From Gnetum montanum (taxonomy: Eukaryota > Streptophyta > Gnetopsida > Gnetales > Gnetaceae), in contig MNCI01004872.1 of assembly GCA_015680685.1 (NCBI GenBank), positions 1,027,882-1,091,881 of the forward strand: DNA of 64,000 bases, in the 5' to 3' direction. Below the pieces are notes generated by a model. It did not search any database. It saw only the letters and a program-made list of their open reading frames with translations, and had not been told where the DNA came from. Each line of letters starts with the position of its first letter. The stretch's first letter is position 1. Positions 33,770-45,899 of this stretch are shown here, piece by piece. Made by a program: the position numbers and the translations under genes.

Positions 33770-35060
33770 ACTGAGACTAGTAATCAACGACCACATTCCT
33801 AGTACCCTTTTGATCTACCATTGTAAAATTGAATTCCTACAAGATCACCAACCATCGTATGACATGGGGGCTCATCATTGGTTTTTTCATTAAGAAGTGG
33901 ATGGCACCATGGTGTGTGTGCACAAAAACCTTGTATCTAAGCACATAATGCCTAAACTTCTCTAGAGAAAACACCACTACCATCAATTATTTTTCTATAG
34001 TGGTGTAGTTCAATTTTGCATCTACAATGCTTCAACTAGCATAGTTGATGTAGTATGGATGTTTATTGTCATCTAATTATGTCATCATAGCTCCTAAAGC
34101 ATAATTCAATGCATCTATCATGATATGAAATGTTCTAGACCAATCTGGTTCTTGTAGGATTGGGGTTGCTTTTCTTTAGTTGTTGGAATGCTTTCTCACA
34201 CTTTGTAATCTAGATAAAGAAAGCATCTTTCTTTGTTAGCTTGACCAACAATTTTGTAGTATTAGAGAAATTCTCTATGAATCACCGATAGTAGCTAGTG
34301 TGTCCAAGAAATGACTGAACATCTTTAATTATTTCTAGCTAGTGAGTTATTCCTTGGAAGACCCTTACTTTTTTAGGGTCCACCTCAATTCTTTCTTGTG
34401 ATATTTTGTGCTCCAATATAATGCCCTCCTAGACCATAAGGTGAATTTTCTACCAATCGAGCCACAAGTTAGTTTCAACACATCATTTCAAAACTTGCTC
34501 AAGGTGGTCTAGGGCATGCTCAAATGTAGCTCTATAGGTGGAGAAGTCATCCATGAAGACTTCTACACCACTACGAATCTACTGTTGAAAGATACTTAGG
34601 ATCAGGTGTTGAAATGTGGCAAGAGCATTGCATAGACCAAATGGCATCTTACTATATGAAAATTTCCCCTAGGGACTTGTGAACATTGTCTTTGCTTGGT
34701 CCTCTAATGCAATTTGGACTTGGTTATAGCCACTATAATCATCTAGGAAGTTGTAGTAGCAATGCCTTGATATTGTGTCGAGCACCTAGTCAACAAATGG
34801 TAATGGAAAGTGATCCTTGAATGTTTCCATATTCAATAGCCTAAAATCAATGTAGACCCATCACTTACCACCTTTCTTTGGTACAATTACAAGTGGACTA
34901 ACTCACTCACTATTTGCAATGGGATAGATGAACCCTACCTTGTGGAGTTGCTCAATTTCCTCCTTGATGATTTGCTTCAATTTTGGGTTCAGTGGCCTTT
35001 GTGGGTATTATTTTGACTTCATGGCTAGGATGATGTAAATGCAGTGCTGACATATCCTAG
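33770..35060 (-). pseudogene. Athila-like reverse transcriptase and RNase H, degraded
   Basis: On the - strand RT starts with LNPKLKQIIKEEIEQLHKVG and SPLVIVPKKGGK (about 34,880-34,990). It continues with DYSGYNQVQIALEDQAKT, KMPFGLCNALATFQ (about 34,620-34,665) and the catalytic VFMDDF (34,542-34,562), which still has both Asp. RNase H (33,780-33,980) reads FRHYVLRYKVFVHTHHGAI and NVVVDYWSQL, matching Athila's 'FR.YL....V.V.TDH.AL' and 'NVVADHLSRL'. The His in 'THH' replaces an expected Asp. Stops interrupt throughout. Confidence 0.92.
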
Positions 35061-35479
35061 GATCAATCCCTATGAGTTCAGAATATGACCAAGTAAGATC
35101 TGCTAACCATCTTTCAACTACTTTCAATAGCATCTCTTTCTATTATAGAGCAAGTCTTGTATTGATCATAATCAGCTTAATATTTTTCAAAAATACATAT
35201 TCCATTCCAACCGGTAATATTTTTAGTTTAAGGGGCTATTGCTTGAAGTTATTAAGATTTTCCAACTCTCCCTAATAGGTATCATCATTTGTATCATCAA
35301 AGAGTTGGTGATGAACTTGCTCAAGTTCATCCATGCTCGTGACATATTCACGTGTTAGGCTCTTAGCTGGTTTCATGCACAATGCGCTACTTTTTGAATT
35401 AGTGGTCAACCCCTAGGTACCCTCCTATTTTGTGGTTGCTACATACAGACACCTTTGAATGTCTACTTTTGGTGCATAA

Positions 35480-35930
35480 TGCTTGCATGTAGAGATGAAT
35501 GCTTGCTCGATGGCCCAAAGTTTTTGCACACAATTGCACCCACTATCATTGTATGCGATGGATGGAATTCTCTTCTTCTCAATCTTTCTAAATGCATTTT
35601 ATTTAGATATTTTCAAGAAAATATATATAATTTCCATTCTTACATCTATGGTGCTCAACCATGTCCTTTCCATTATGATTGGAAAGTCCCATTTGCAGTT
35701 CTCCACTTCGATTACCAAGAAGCTGGTAGGATAAGATCACACACAAACAATGGTCACAATGTCTTCTACCAATCCCAATGGAATAATTATGGACTATTCT
35801 ACCAATTCCAACCTAATTTTTCTCTTCTTAAGAGGAGGTAGGTTCCAAGTAGTGTACATCTCATGAAAAATCAAATTAACATTAGAACCTGAATCAAGAA
35901 GAGCGTTTCACAGTTCATTCCTAGAAATTT
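35480..35930 (-). pseudogene. Athila-like aspartic protease, degraded
   Basis: On the - strand ALLDSGSNVNLIFHEMY (35,858-35,908) contains the catalytic DSG motif and flanking hydrophobics of retropepsins, followed by LKKRKIRLELVE and IPLGLVEDI. The same arrangement is found at 63,740-64,000. It would process the polyprotein. Stops appear downstream. An open + strand frame of 128 codons across 35,455-35,841 is the antisense shadow of this region. Confidence 0.85.
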
Positions 35931-36729
35931 GCAAATAAATTAGAGGGCTTCTAGGATTAGCTAATTTCTTGATAAGGTTTCCTACATGGATCTAATCAAA
36001 CATGATGTGAGTAAACATTATGGTATGGATCCTTGGTAGAGTTTGGTTTGCAAGAGGCCCAAATGAATTGGATATGAAGGAAGAGGCAACATTAGGGCTA
36101 TCAACTATGGATGTTAGTGAAGGATTAGGTGGACTACAAGATAAAAAGAAAGATATTTTCTTTGATCAGGAAATTAACCCCTCCAATTGATGATTTGGTT
36201 TCAAATTAATAGCCCTCGTAGCATTGCATTTTTTTGGTTAAGTAGACAGTTCACCCTACATTGGTGAAGTAGATGTTAGCTATGCAACTAAGGGAGGAGT
36301 GTGTGTAGGGATTGGAGAAGGATAGAAGGTGATATTTCTTATTTCATGTGGAGAAGGAGTTTGATAGTAATCAAAAAGATGGTAGTAAGGCTAAATATTA
36401 GAATTGTGACTGGAAGAGTCATGTGGAGATATGGGTTGCTGAACATGGTAACCATATGGATTAGGTTACCTTGGAAGTGTAAGAGCCCATGATTTTAGTT
36501 GCTGAGATTGTTGGTACTGTTGATATGGTTTTGGTGAAATTCCACTTTGATAATACAGTTGTTGCTAGTGGAACTACCTAAGATTACCTTGAGGACAAGG
36601 TAACCTTCTAGATTTTCACCTTTGTGTAAGTCATGGATGTAAGGCATACATCCTAGATTCCTATAGATGTGACACAATGGGGTAACATCCCTTAGGATGT
36701 TCATACTAACAGATGTCATACCCATGATC

Positions 36730-38541
36730 ACCATCTAATTCACTATCCATAACCTCATCTATTATAGCAATCTTGCCCTTACCTTTGTAATATGCACATT
36801 CAACTTCTTTGCACCTCTTGCACTCATGATCACTGCCTTGTCCTTGGGAATCTTCAACAATTTTGAGGACAACTTGGAATCAACTATCCATGGAGTCCCT
36901 TAACTAATCAACCTTGGTTGTAAGTTTAGATTGGAACTATTGAAGTGGCAAGGCTTTCTTATGCATTCCCTCATCAAATATGGATTTTTCCTCACTATCG
37001 CAAAATTGAACCTCCTTCTTCTGAATAGAAGGATCTTGGTTGTACTCCTTTGCACTTTCTCTTTTTCTTAGTTCACCCTCCTCTTTGATGACCTACTCTA
37101 TTAACCTTTTTACTTAATGGGCAGTTAGTTCTAACAATCACCCTTGGGCATAGATACCAAGGGTTTTCCTCATTTCTTTATGAAGCTCATCTACAATGTG
37201 GTGGAGTTGAGCCAATTGAGAATAACCATGGCTAGGGCATTTATGAATCAAGACATAGTATTGACCAATGGTAGCATCCAAGGGTTCATGTGCTCCTTGT
37301 TTCTACCCTTAAATTTTCTTCCTTAAGTTGAACACCTGGGAGTACGTTTGATACTTATCATTAAACATTTCAAGCATGCTACTCCATTGTCTAATAGATT
37401 TTGGTTCTAAGGATTAGTACTAGTTCTCTACTTCTTTGATGGATGTCATGGAAAATAAATTTAGTTTTTGGCACTCATTCTCTATGTTTTTCAAGGTACA
37501 TGCATCTTGAAAAGCTTCAAGATGATTCTGTGGATCAGAGTTATATCCTCCTTCAGATCAAGGAATATTGTTCATGTCTAACCGTTTGATCCAACTATCT
37601 TTGACATTCTTTGTTGGAATTTTGACCACCTTTGCAATATTAAGCATACTTTGGGTAGCAAATAAAGGCTCATCAAGGCCTTGATCATGGTGCCTATGAT
37701 GTCCTCTACTACCCCTTCGTTCATGGCAATGTACCTCTCCTAAATGTCCGCATCCTTGATCTTGCTTATCTTGATAATCCCTGTGATTATTGTGGTCTTG
37801 TCGATCATTATGCTCATTTCAATCACCTCCATCATGATCTTGCCTTCTATAGTCATGATCAAAGCTAGAATAAGAAGATGATGATGAAGGGAAAGAGGGA
37901 GGAGAATTAGCACCATCACAGTGCCTACTATGAGCTCTTCAATGATCATGATCACAATCACAATTGTGCTTCTTTCTAGCATCCCTATCTTGACTCATCC
38001 CTCTAGATTCATCTTTGTCATTAGATCCCTTATTACCAAACTTAGGATTGTAAACTATGGAGTGAAAATTTTAGTTTTGACCCCTCTCACCAAAGTTAAA
38101 TAAAGGAGTGTCATTGAGTGGAAAAACTCCAAAGAAGGATTCCCCACTAGCTTGTTGGTACAACAAGAATAGAGAATTATTAAGCCCTTTTCCCTTTGAA
38201 AATTTGTAGTGTTGCTCTAGCTACCAATTTTATAGGCATTGTGCTTCAATGGGATGATAATCCCTAGCATTTACATCCTCAATGATATATTCCAAATGGT
38301 GGTCTTGAGGACCACCTTGTGCAAACATTTGATAAAGCATTGCAGGAGCAACATGATCAGGCAACAACGCAATGTTGCCATGCATGTGATACCACCACAA
38401 CTATTCATCTTGGTGTAGGATGAAGGTGAATTTTGGCACATGTTCATAAAGATGAGTATATGTAATTTGATATTATTGAGGCTTTGATGGATGCATGTTA
38501 TTAGGATTGAGCAGAGAAGTGCTCCTATGAGAAGAGGACAT
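36730..38541 (-). pseudogene. Athila-like gag, degraded
   Basis: Opens MSSSHRSTSLLNPNN at 38,541 on the - strand. The N-terminal block FTFILHQDE (about 38,400-38,426) is shared with the element at 60 kb. A His/Asp/Arg-rich low-complexity stretch (37,720-38,010) precedes DEPLFATQSMLNIAKVVKIP (37,620-37,680). The capsid core, with LFSMTSIKEVENQY and HEPLDATIGQYYVL, lies about 37,060-37,480. CKRCKEVECAYYKGKGK (about 36,770-36,825) may be a relic nucleic-acid-binding segment. A Gln/Tyr/Pro-rich tail follows. Stops are frequent. Confidence 0.88.
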
Positions 38542-38685
38542 TTTTGGTTAGTGAAACAAAAAATCATAGTGTGCTTTGAGAATTTGTTGTAGTAATTGGG
38601 AAATAAGATATATGACCCTAAGGTTTATTCCAATGATTTAAATACTTTCACTAGGTCCTAGATAGCACACAAAAAAACAAAAACA

Positions 38686-38704
38686 ACCTTAGCAATGGTG
38701 CTAA
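38686..38704 (-). other. Primer binding site of the Athila-like element (tRNA-Asp type)
   Basis: On the - strand TTAGCACCATTGCTAAGG abuts the 5' LTR end (TCCTCA). It is a decayed match to TTGGCGCCGTTGCCGGGG, differing only by transitions. Confidence 0.85.
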
Positions 38705-39549
38705 TGAGGAGTGGTGAGGTACCTCTATGCCCAACCATATGAATCACTAATGTGTTTCGTGCAATTCAGTCGAATTCCATGGACCTATCATTATCTAATA
38801 TACTAGTTCCTATAGGAAGTGAAATAGTGTTGAGAACATTCATAGTCTTCCCAACTACACTTGTAAGGCTCAAAGATATGGTTTAAGTGTAATTGAGGTA
38901 TATGCATTTTTGTTGTTTTATATTTTATGGATGTAATCACCTAAAAAAAGAATAAGGGTAGGGTAGATTGAAAACTAATGTCTATTTTCTATCTACCCTA
39001 ACACAAGTAATCGGTCCACTTTCTTGAACACATCCTAAACACATAACACTACTGGGTTACCAAATGTTAAGTGTTGCTAGGTTACCAAGTACTATATGAA
39101 TGCTCGAAGTGATCATGATCATGTTCATTGATTGTTGGAGATAAATTATTTAATCAAATGCATTAAAGTAAAGAACAGAAAAGTAAAATGAAATAATGAA
39201 AATATTAAGCTATTCTTAGTTCTACAAGGGTTGTCAAAAGAGTTCATTTTATTCCCATCACATTGTTGTGCTTAGGTACATCAGTGCTTGAACAAAGAAC
39301 CATACACACTTTAGGCTCCTATGGGCACTTCGAAAATATTCTAACTCTAGGAAGAATAAATAGCAAGATCTTTTCTACATTTCTTGAAAATTGAAAGTTA
39401 ATTAATGAAAAAAAATTCCAAAAATTGGAGCCTAGGTTTGGTATTTATAGACTCAGGCTATATACCCCAACGTTAGACATCCAACATTAAATCTAGGCCC
39501 TAACATCATGTATGCAATGTTGTAGCTGACATCAAACAGTGATTCATGA
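38705..39549 (-). repeat. 5' LTR of the Athila-like element
   Basis: About 845 bp, colinear with 29,414-30,249 (e.g. GGTACCYCTATGCCCAACCATATGAATYACTAA on the + strand, TATA-like CTATAAATAC at about 39,440-39,449). The two LTRs differ by many transitions and a few small indels, so the insertion is not recent. Confidence 0.92.
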
Positions 39550-39884
39550 CCATGAAAATGCCATTCTTAGTTATTACAAAGGAATTTTCATCCTTCGCAA
39601 GCCTAACTATTGATATGGGGTACACTTCTCTATTTTGGAAACAAGGAAATAATAACTTTTAAAGCATTTTTTGGCCTTAGAAAGTTAAAGTATGCAAGAT
39701 TGTAGCTTAAGGACTACATATCTCACATTTACAATGAGTCCTTGCATCAAGTTGGGAAATAAAGGTTGCAACATGAAAATTGATGGTGTTTCAACATGTT
39801 CTAGCTTTTGTAACCTTGGGCTCAACATTTTTCTAATTCCATTCAAGGGTTACCTATTGAGTGTGTTGTTAAGTCACTATCTAT

Positions 39885-41720
39885 GACCATCAAAGATACG
39901 ACTATCTATGTTTCCTAGATAGCATGGGGGTTGAGCCTATAGTTACTAGGGGCCAAGAAAAGAGAACAAAGAGATTATGTATGAAGACTAAGGGAGCTGC
40001 TAAGAAACAAATAAAACATCCCAAAGTTGAGCCAAATGTTCTAGTTTAGAGTAAAAAAGAGCCATGACCCAAGTTAGAAGTAAAATTGAAGAATGTCCAA
40101 GAAGATTTGGATGGTATGTATGGGTACTTTTCATTTGTTGTATTTGAATATATCTTGGATGAAGTGTTTATTAATTTTATATTTTATGACTTCATGTGTA
40201 GAAAACTAGTAAGTAGTGGTTAGGACTATGGGAGATGAAGAACAACAACATAAGAAGGAAGAGGAGTGGATGGCCAAGGAAACAAATGATGCTTTAGCAT
40301 CTATCTTTCTAGATGATCTTCCTCCATATGGTGAATTTTTGATGGAAATTCCTCATGATTTTCCTTGTAAGAACTTAATAGTTTTTCTTAGCTATATTAA
40401 GAATTTTTGTATTTTTTTTATTTGTATTATAGAAATGTATGGATTGGCTAAAATGACTATCTAGGTGTTGGGTAGGAACCAAAGCTCCTTATGAAATGTC
40501 TATATTTTGATCTAAGCCTTGGATTGAAGTGTTGAACAAGGTGGAATTGATGAGAGGGATCATGGATGACATGGTGAACAAGCTATAAAAGCTAGAACTA
40601 AGAGTTGGTAAGAAATGTTGTAATTTTTTTTTTGTATTTTAAGTTTTTTAAGCTTTCATGTTTACATATTTTATGGTATTTATAATTTTTATGGGTATTC
40701 TTTTATTTTGTTGTGGTAACCTTAAAGATTTAGTAGAATTCTATGGGAGATATTAAGTTCAATGAACTTCTAATTTTGCCACCTAATTATGCAAATGTGC
40801 CTAGGAAGCTATACGAAGGACTACAAAGTGTATTGCCTCATGTGTAGACTCTTTTTTGAGAGTCTCAGTGATCCAATGAGTTTATGTGGGAGCATCTTAT
40901 GACTATAGAATCATAAGTTAAGAGGCTTTCTAATGAATTTTAGATCCTTCAAGATCATAAGAAGTTCATGGAGGCTCATGTAGCTAATAGGGATTCCTTG
41001 AGAACCAAGAAAATTAAGTGGGCATCATACTAGTCTACTATATAGAGAAGAGTTGCCATAGCTAGGAGTAGCCTAGAAAAAGATGTGAAGATAGAGACCA
41101 TGGTTTGCAAGATACAAGAGTGAAGGGACTACTATGCTTATGTATTTGAGTAGGGAAAGGGGCTAAAGGTAGACAAGAGGTAGTACAAGGAGGAGAAAGA
41201 AATTTTCCAAAAGTCATGAGTGTCAAATGCTATCAAGAGGCATCCACTTGAGATGTTTATACAGGGCATAGGGGCTGATGAGGATTTTAGGATTTTTAGG
41301 GAAATAGTAGTTGTACTTGAGTTTCCTACTTCTTAAATTATGATGGCATCTAGGAATACCTTCATAGCTAGTTTCACTCATGGTGCACATGAGTGAACTA
41401 ATGTAGAGTAGAAGAGGGTTCTAGAGGGAGTATACTTGGATGACATCGATTGAGATCACAAGAATGAGGAATAGATACTCCACAAACTTGAGGTTGGCCT
41501 TCAAAAGTTTTCTCTTAAGGATATTTCTTCTAATTCTCCTAAGGTTTCTAAATTTGATTTTTTTTCTCTGTTATTTTGGCTTTATTTAAGTTGTGTTTAT
41601 GGTTTCTAGTGTTACTAATGGCTATGTGTTTACTTGTTTTATTTACAAACCCTGGAAAACAATGGTGATGATGATGGTTTAGGCAATGTTCCTCCTTCTC
41701 TTCCAACAACTTGATTAGTC
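39885..41720 (+). pseudogene. Antisense exon-like coding block 2 inside the Tat element, unidentified
   Basis: Coding-like stretches separated by AT-rich segments with splice-like borders: GATG|GTATGTATGG at about 40,113 to TTCATGTGTAG| at 40,200, TTCCTT|GTAAGAA at about 40,367 to TATTATAG| at 40,432, and GTTG|GTAAGAA at about 40,607 to CCTTAAAG| at 40,728. Legible parts: SMGVEPIVTRGQEKRTKR (39,921-39,975), a basic/acidic start MGDEEQQHKKEEEWMAKET, FLDDLPPYGEFLMEIPHDFP (40,307-40,366), HKKFMEAHVANRDSLRTKKI (about 40,958-41,015), and a final GDDDGLGNVPPSLPTT ending at a stop near 41,713. Stops are mostly TAG. With block 1 it may form one antisense gene cut by the Athila-like insertion. Function unknown. 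Confidence 0.45.
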
Positions 41721-41999
41721 TACTAATGCACATGATACATTTTGCTATTTATATGTGTTATGTGTACTAGTTTTATATTGTTGTTTGATTAGTCTCCATG
41801 GCTTCATAAACAATGTATTGTTTACTTTGAAACTATTTGACTCTAGGTACTTGTTTGAGTTACTTGGTTATCCTTTACCCTATAATGTTATGTTTTAGTC
41901 TCACATTGGTTATGATTTTTTTTATTTTCATGTTTTATGTATGTATATATTTTTTAATGTTTTTAGTAAAGGAGTGAGTGTACACTAATAATTGAAGTA

Positions 42000-42120
42000 A
42001 AAGTAAAATTTAAAATAATGGAATAAAGAAAAAACTGAAAAAATAATGCAATAAAGTAAAACCTTTAAAATTAAATATACAAATAAAAGTAAAAAATTAA
42101 AAATAATGCAATAATTTAAA
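42000..42120. repeat. A-rich AATAATGCAATAAAGTAAA-type repeats
   Basis: Short degenerate repeats of about 45 bases built from AAGTAAAATTTAAAATAATG words. Low complexity. Confidence 0.65.
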
Positions 42121-42129
42121 TTGGCCATG

Positions 42130-42880
42130 ATGTATTTACAAGAATTGAATGGACACATCAATCACATAATTGTTTCTTGATCTTTGATAGATTGGGAAAC
42201 TCATAGGGCTTTTTGTGCACGATTTGATACTCTATCTCCTTCACTCATAATGCTAAATAGAAGTTCATCCCATGTCTCATTTAAGGTCTTATTATTAATA
42301 GATTTAGCATAATTGGGCTTACTTTTAACTTGGTTTTATTATTTGCAATAGGAGTTTCCTCTTGAAACTCTCCTTCAAATCCTTGCTCAATGTCAATGTT
42401 GTTAACTGATAAGGGAAACAAAAAATCCTTATGGATTATGATTTGTCCATCCTTATAAGGTAAGTATATTTTGTGGTGGATGGGTGAATAAATTACTCAT
42501 AATTTTTCTAATCATGGCCATCCTAAAATTAAGTTGAATCTAGGTATTTCTTCAACTACTATGAAGTTGGTAGTAGTGAAGAACTATTCCCCAACTACAA
42601 AGTATACTGAGGTTAGGCCCCTCACTCTGACTTGTGATTCATTGAAGGAATTGAGTGTGGAAGTAGTGGTTTCCTAAATTTTTTTGGCTAGGACTAAATG
42701 TTTGATAATAGGTAAGGAAATGACATTTTTTTCTACTACATCATTGACATAAACATGATGAACTTTGTATTGACCAACATGTATGATGATAAACACTAGG
42801 ACATGTAGCACTTCAATGCTTTGTGGATTGGTTTTAACTTCAATATCTTAAAACATTAGTATATTATGTTTTTGATCATC
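42130..42880 (-). pseudogene. Tat-like protease region, degraded
   Basis: On the - strand reads IPRFNLILGWPWLEKL and IYSPIHHKIYLPYKDGQIII (about 42,420-42,545), matching the Tat protease end '..YN.ILGRP.L......VSSTLH..+KF....G'. Upstream, VHHVYVNDVVEKNVISLP and FTTTNFIVVEE also fit. The catalytic DSG block has decayed beyond recognition. The protein tail ends near 42,130. Confidence 0.78.
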
Positions 42881-43341
42881 TTTGAGTAGAAGTGGCATGA
42901 TGATGGAGTGGATGAATTCTTCACTAGCAAGCATATCTTCACTATAAGGATGGATGCCAGCATTTTGACTAATAATTCACAATGAGCAGTGGAAGTCATG
43001 AATAGGTCATAAAGGCTTGATGAGATATTTTTTTAATGAAATTTTAACTTGTTCCATGGTTGTGAGAAATTCTTTATCATTGCTATGTGATTTTTAAGCT
43101 TTGGTGGCTTTGACCTCCTCCTTTTTATATAAGATTTTTACTTCATGTTTGAACATATGTTGTTTAAGCCTCTTGCTCTTATTTGGTTTATGAATTTCTT
43201 TGGATTGACTAGTTGGTGCGGTTTAAGTAGTAGAATTCATAAGTATAGCTGAAATCATGGTAGGTTTTGTAGATCAACCTCATTCTAATTTTTTTTTTCA
43301 TTATTCTCATTAGATTTAGGCTTAGTAGAAGATAATTTTCA

Positions 43342-43671
43342 TTACTTTGAGGGTGATTTATTATTTTTTAATGGGAATGAAGTTGATGTAGTGAGTACTA
43401 CAGGTGAACTTTGGTTATTATTTGTTGTGGGCTTATTAGTTGAGAGTGGAGGAATCCTAATGATAAATGGTTCTCTTGGAACTATAGGTGGTGATAGTCT
43501 TATAATAAAAGATGCTCTTATACTTGAATAATGTAAATTTTGATTATCAAAATAAGGTACCTTAATCATGAATGGATTCTTAGAAGGTTTAGACTTATTA
43601 GTTATGTTTAAGGTGGCCATTGTGTAGGGGTCATTACTAGTATTAAGGGGGTCATTGTACACATGCATCAA
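43342..43671 (-). pseudogene. Tat gag C-terminal fragment, open for 109 codons
   Basis: Open frame starting MMHVYNDPLNTSNDPYT with a Ser/Pro/Asn-rich, basic composition and repeated IIR/PP segments. It probably belongs to the gag tail or the gag-protease linker rather than being a separate gene. Its first half is duplicated at 44,407-44,613. No domain recognised. Confidence 0.5.
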
Positions 43672-45030
43672 TTGACTTTAGGAACTTACAAGATTGGATG
43701 CATCTAAGACTAATCCCCACTATTAGTCATCTTTTGAAGCTAAGCATAAGTTAATATCATGGCCAAGAAGTTGACGATAGTGGTGGAACCTATCTAGATG
43801 GATGTATTTTGGCATTTGTGGATCATCTTTGGTTACTACCATTGGGTTTCCAATGATTACACAAAGATGATCATGTATTTTATGAGCATTATTTGATCAT
43901 TTATTATGTTGAATGTAGCTATTTTCAAGTAACTGATCAAGAATGTTAGAATGATTCATAGGAAATTTTGTATACTTAGATATGTTTTTACACTCAAAAT
44001 TTAGTTTCATTGGCTAGATGCATTGGAAGTACCAAACGTTGATGACTAAGATGAAACATGAGGGGTGTTAGGCTATGATGTCTATGCCTATATTGACTTG
44101 GAAGGTCAAGGATTTTTATCCATATATTTAATGTGGAATCCGCTTTCTCAATGAACTCTACATAATCTTTCGAGATACTCAAGGTTATTAATATTTATGC
44201 TACATGATTATCATTGTCCAATAGTGTAGATCAGAAGACTTTGAGTTTGTCTATCCATACTCTTAATTCATGTAATACCTCTTTAGGGGATAGATAATTG
44301 ATGTTGATTATTGACACCATTGTGACTAGCCATTGTTAGAAAGTAGTAAAGGTAGTTGATTGTGGAAACTAGTTCCATGGTGGTCTCGGCATTTCTCTTT
44401 GAGCCATCATGAATTTGGTTTGACAACCAAATTCATCAAACATCTCAGAACAAAAGATGCTCTTATACTTGAATAATAAGTTTGATTATCAAAATAAGGT
44501 ACCTTAATCATGAATGGATCCTTAGAAGGTTTAGACTTATTAGGTATGTTTAAGGTGGTCATTGTGTAGGGGTCATTACTAGTATTAAGGGGGTCATTGT
44601 ACACATGCATCAATTGATTTTAGGAACTTACAAGATTGGATGCATCTAAGACTAATCCCCACTATTAGTCATATTTTGAAGCTAAGAATAAGTTAATATC
44701 ATGAACAGGAAGTTGATGATAGTGGTGGAACCTATCTAGATGGAAGTATTTTAGCATTTGTGGATCATCTTTGGTTGCTACCATTGGGTTTCTAGTGATT
44801 TCACAAAGATGATCATGTCTTTTATGAGCATTCTTTGATCATTTCTTATGTTGAATGTAGCTATTTTCAAGTAACTGATCAAGAATCTTAGAATGATTCA
44901 TAGGAAATTTAGTATTCTTAGATATGTTTTTACACTAAAAATTTAGTTTCATTTGGCTAGATGCATTGGAAGTACTTGAAATATGAGGGGTGTTAGGCTA
45001 TGATGTATATGCCCCTCTATCAACTTTACA
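43505..45030. repeat. 0.95 kb direct duplication within the Tat gag region
   Basis: 43,508-44,090 is repeated at 44,453-45,030 (offset about 945) with high similarity, starting AAAAGATGCTCTTATACTTGAATAA. Both encode on the - strand MMHVYNDPLNTSNDPYTM (43,618-43,671 and 44,560-44,613). The segment 44,091-44,450 (gag-like, single) lies between. Divergence of the copies is clearly smaller than that of the two LTRs, suggesting a later event. Confidence 0.88.
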
Positions 45031-45079
45031 TCCTTTGCTATAGTGGTGATGATTGTGTGTTCCCTATTTACCTTTATCC

Positions 45080-45710
45080 CTATTCCTCTTTGTATATTGG
45101 TTTTTATAGGCAACATAGGTTGGATCATTATTGGCTTCAACAGCTTCTTAATGTTCTTGAATTAGGAAAAGGCTTGACTAACTGATCAAGGATCTAGGTA
45201 ATAGAGTTTTGACTTAAGGAAGTCATTGACTACCCCCTTGATGATGGCTAAAAGTTTTCTAAGATGGGTTTTGGAATCTCATTAATTATTACATTCCATC
45301 TCTAAATAAACTATTAAATTGGTCTGAGATGCCCCTATCTTACATTCATGAGTTGATCTAAAATTGTATCAAGTTTTAAGGTATACTTGAATCAGTTTAC
45401 AAATTAAGTGATCAAGTCATCAAGTGTGGATATGGAACTTCTAGGTAAGGTTTGATATTAGTCTAAAAAGTTTTCTGATAAGGACATAGGGAAGATTTGC
45501 AACATTTTTTAAGGTCATTCTTATAAAAAGAGGCATTTCTAATAGAAGGTAATGAGATGCACATTTGGATCTCCTTCACCATTGTATTTGGTGAAGTGGG
45601 GGATAGGGATGCCTACAGGTAATATTATTTGTGGCATAGTAAGGTTGATGGGATCATCTTAGTAAAATTTCATGGCTTTTATGGTTTGTGTTGTGCTTTC
45701 TTTAAGCTTT
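45080..45710 (-). pseudogene. Tat-like gag capsid core, degraded
   Basis: On the - strand reads YNGEGDPNVHLITFY (about 45,545-45,592), then FPMSLSENFLD and QTLPRSSISTLDDLIT, matching the Tat gag pattern 'Y.G.GDP..H...F......F..SL...A..W...L...SI..W..L'. The usual Trp positions are stop codons. The frame continues into the duplicated region to the left. Confidence 0.78.
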
Positions 45711-45899
45711 CATAGATCATAAGTAAGGTCTCAGATCATTTGAAAGGATTGATCTATGTTGTGTGGCATTATGGTGGATTGCATTAGTAATTGAACAATT
45801 TGTGGTTGTGTAACGAATATCAATATTGATTGAAGAAGTCATGTAGTTACCATTGCAGGATGATCAAAATTTGAAAATAATTTTTACCTAGGGACTTAA

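Larger units (their letters stand above)
29414..39549 (-). mobile_element. Athila-like Ty3/gypsy element, structurally complete but mutated
   Basis: 10,136 bp on the - strand. LTRs 38,705-39,549 (5') and 29,414-30,249 (3') start TGATGA/TCATGA and end CTCATCA/CCTCA. Both outer flanks are CCATG (29,409-29,413 and 39,550-39,554), a perfect 5-bp target duplication. A tRNA-Asp-type primer site follows the 5' LTR. Gag, protease, RT, RNase H and integrase are found in order, with a 2.2 kb non-coding 3' region. Integrase downstream of RT makes it Ty3/gypsy. Primer type, RNase H and integrase wording are Athila-like. It is inserted in the Tat-like element and is younger than it. Confidence 0.93.

Noticed and set aside
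35455-35841. 128-codon open frame on the + strand
   Set aside because: Lies opposite the Athila-like protease/linker, whose - strand frame shows the DSG motif. No family resemblance on the + strand.
38271-38567. 98-codon - strand frame as a separate gene
   Set aside because: It overlaps the gag start in another frame. The frame with MSSSHRSTS and FTFILHQDE is the one shared with the 60 kb element.
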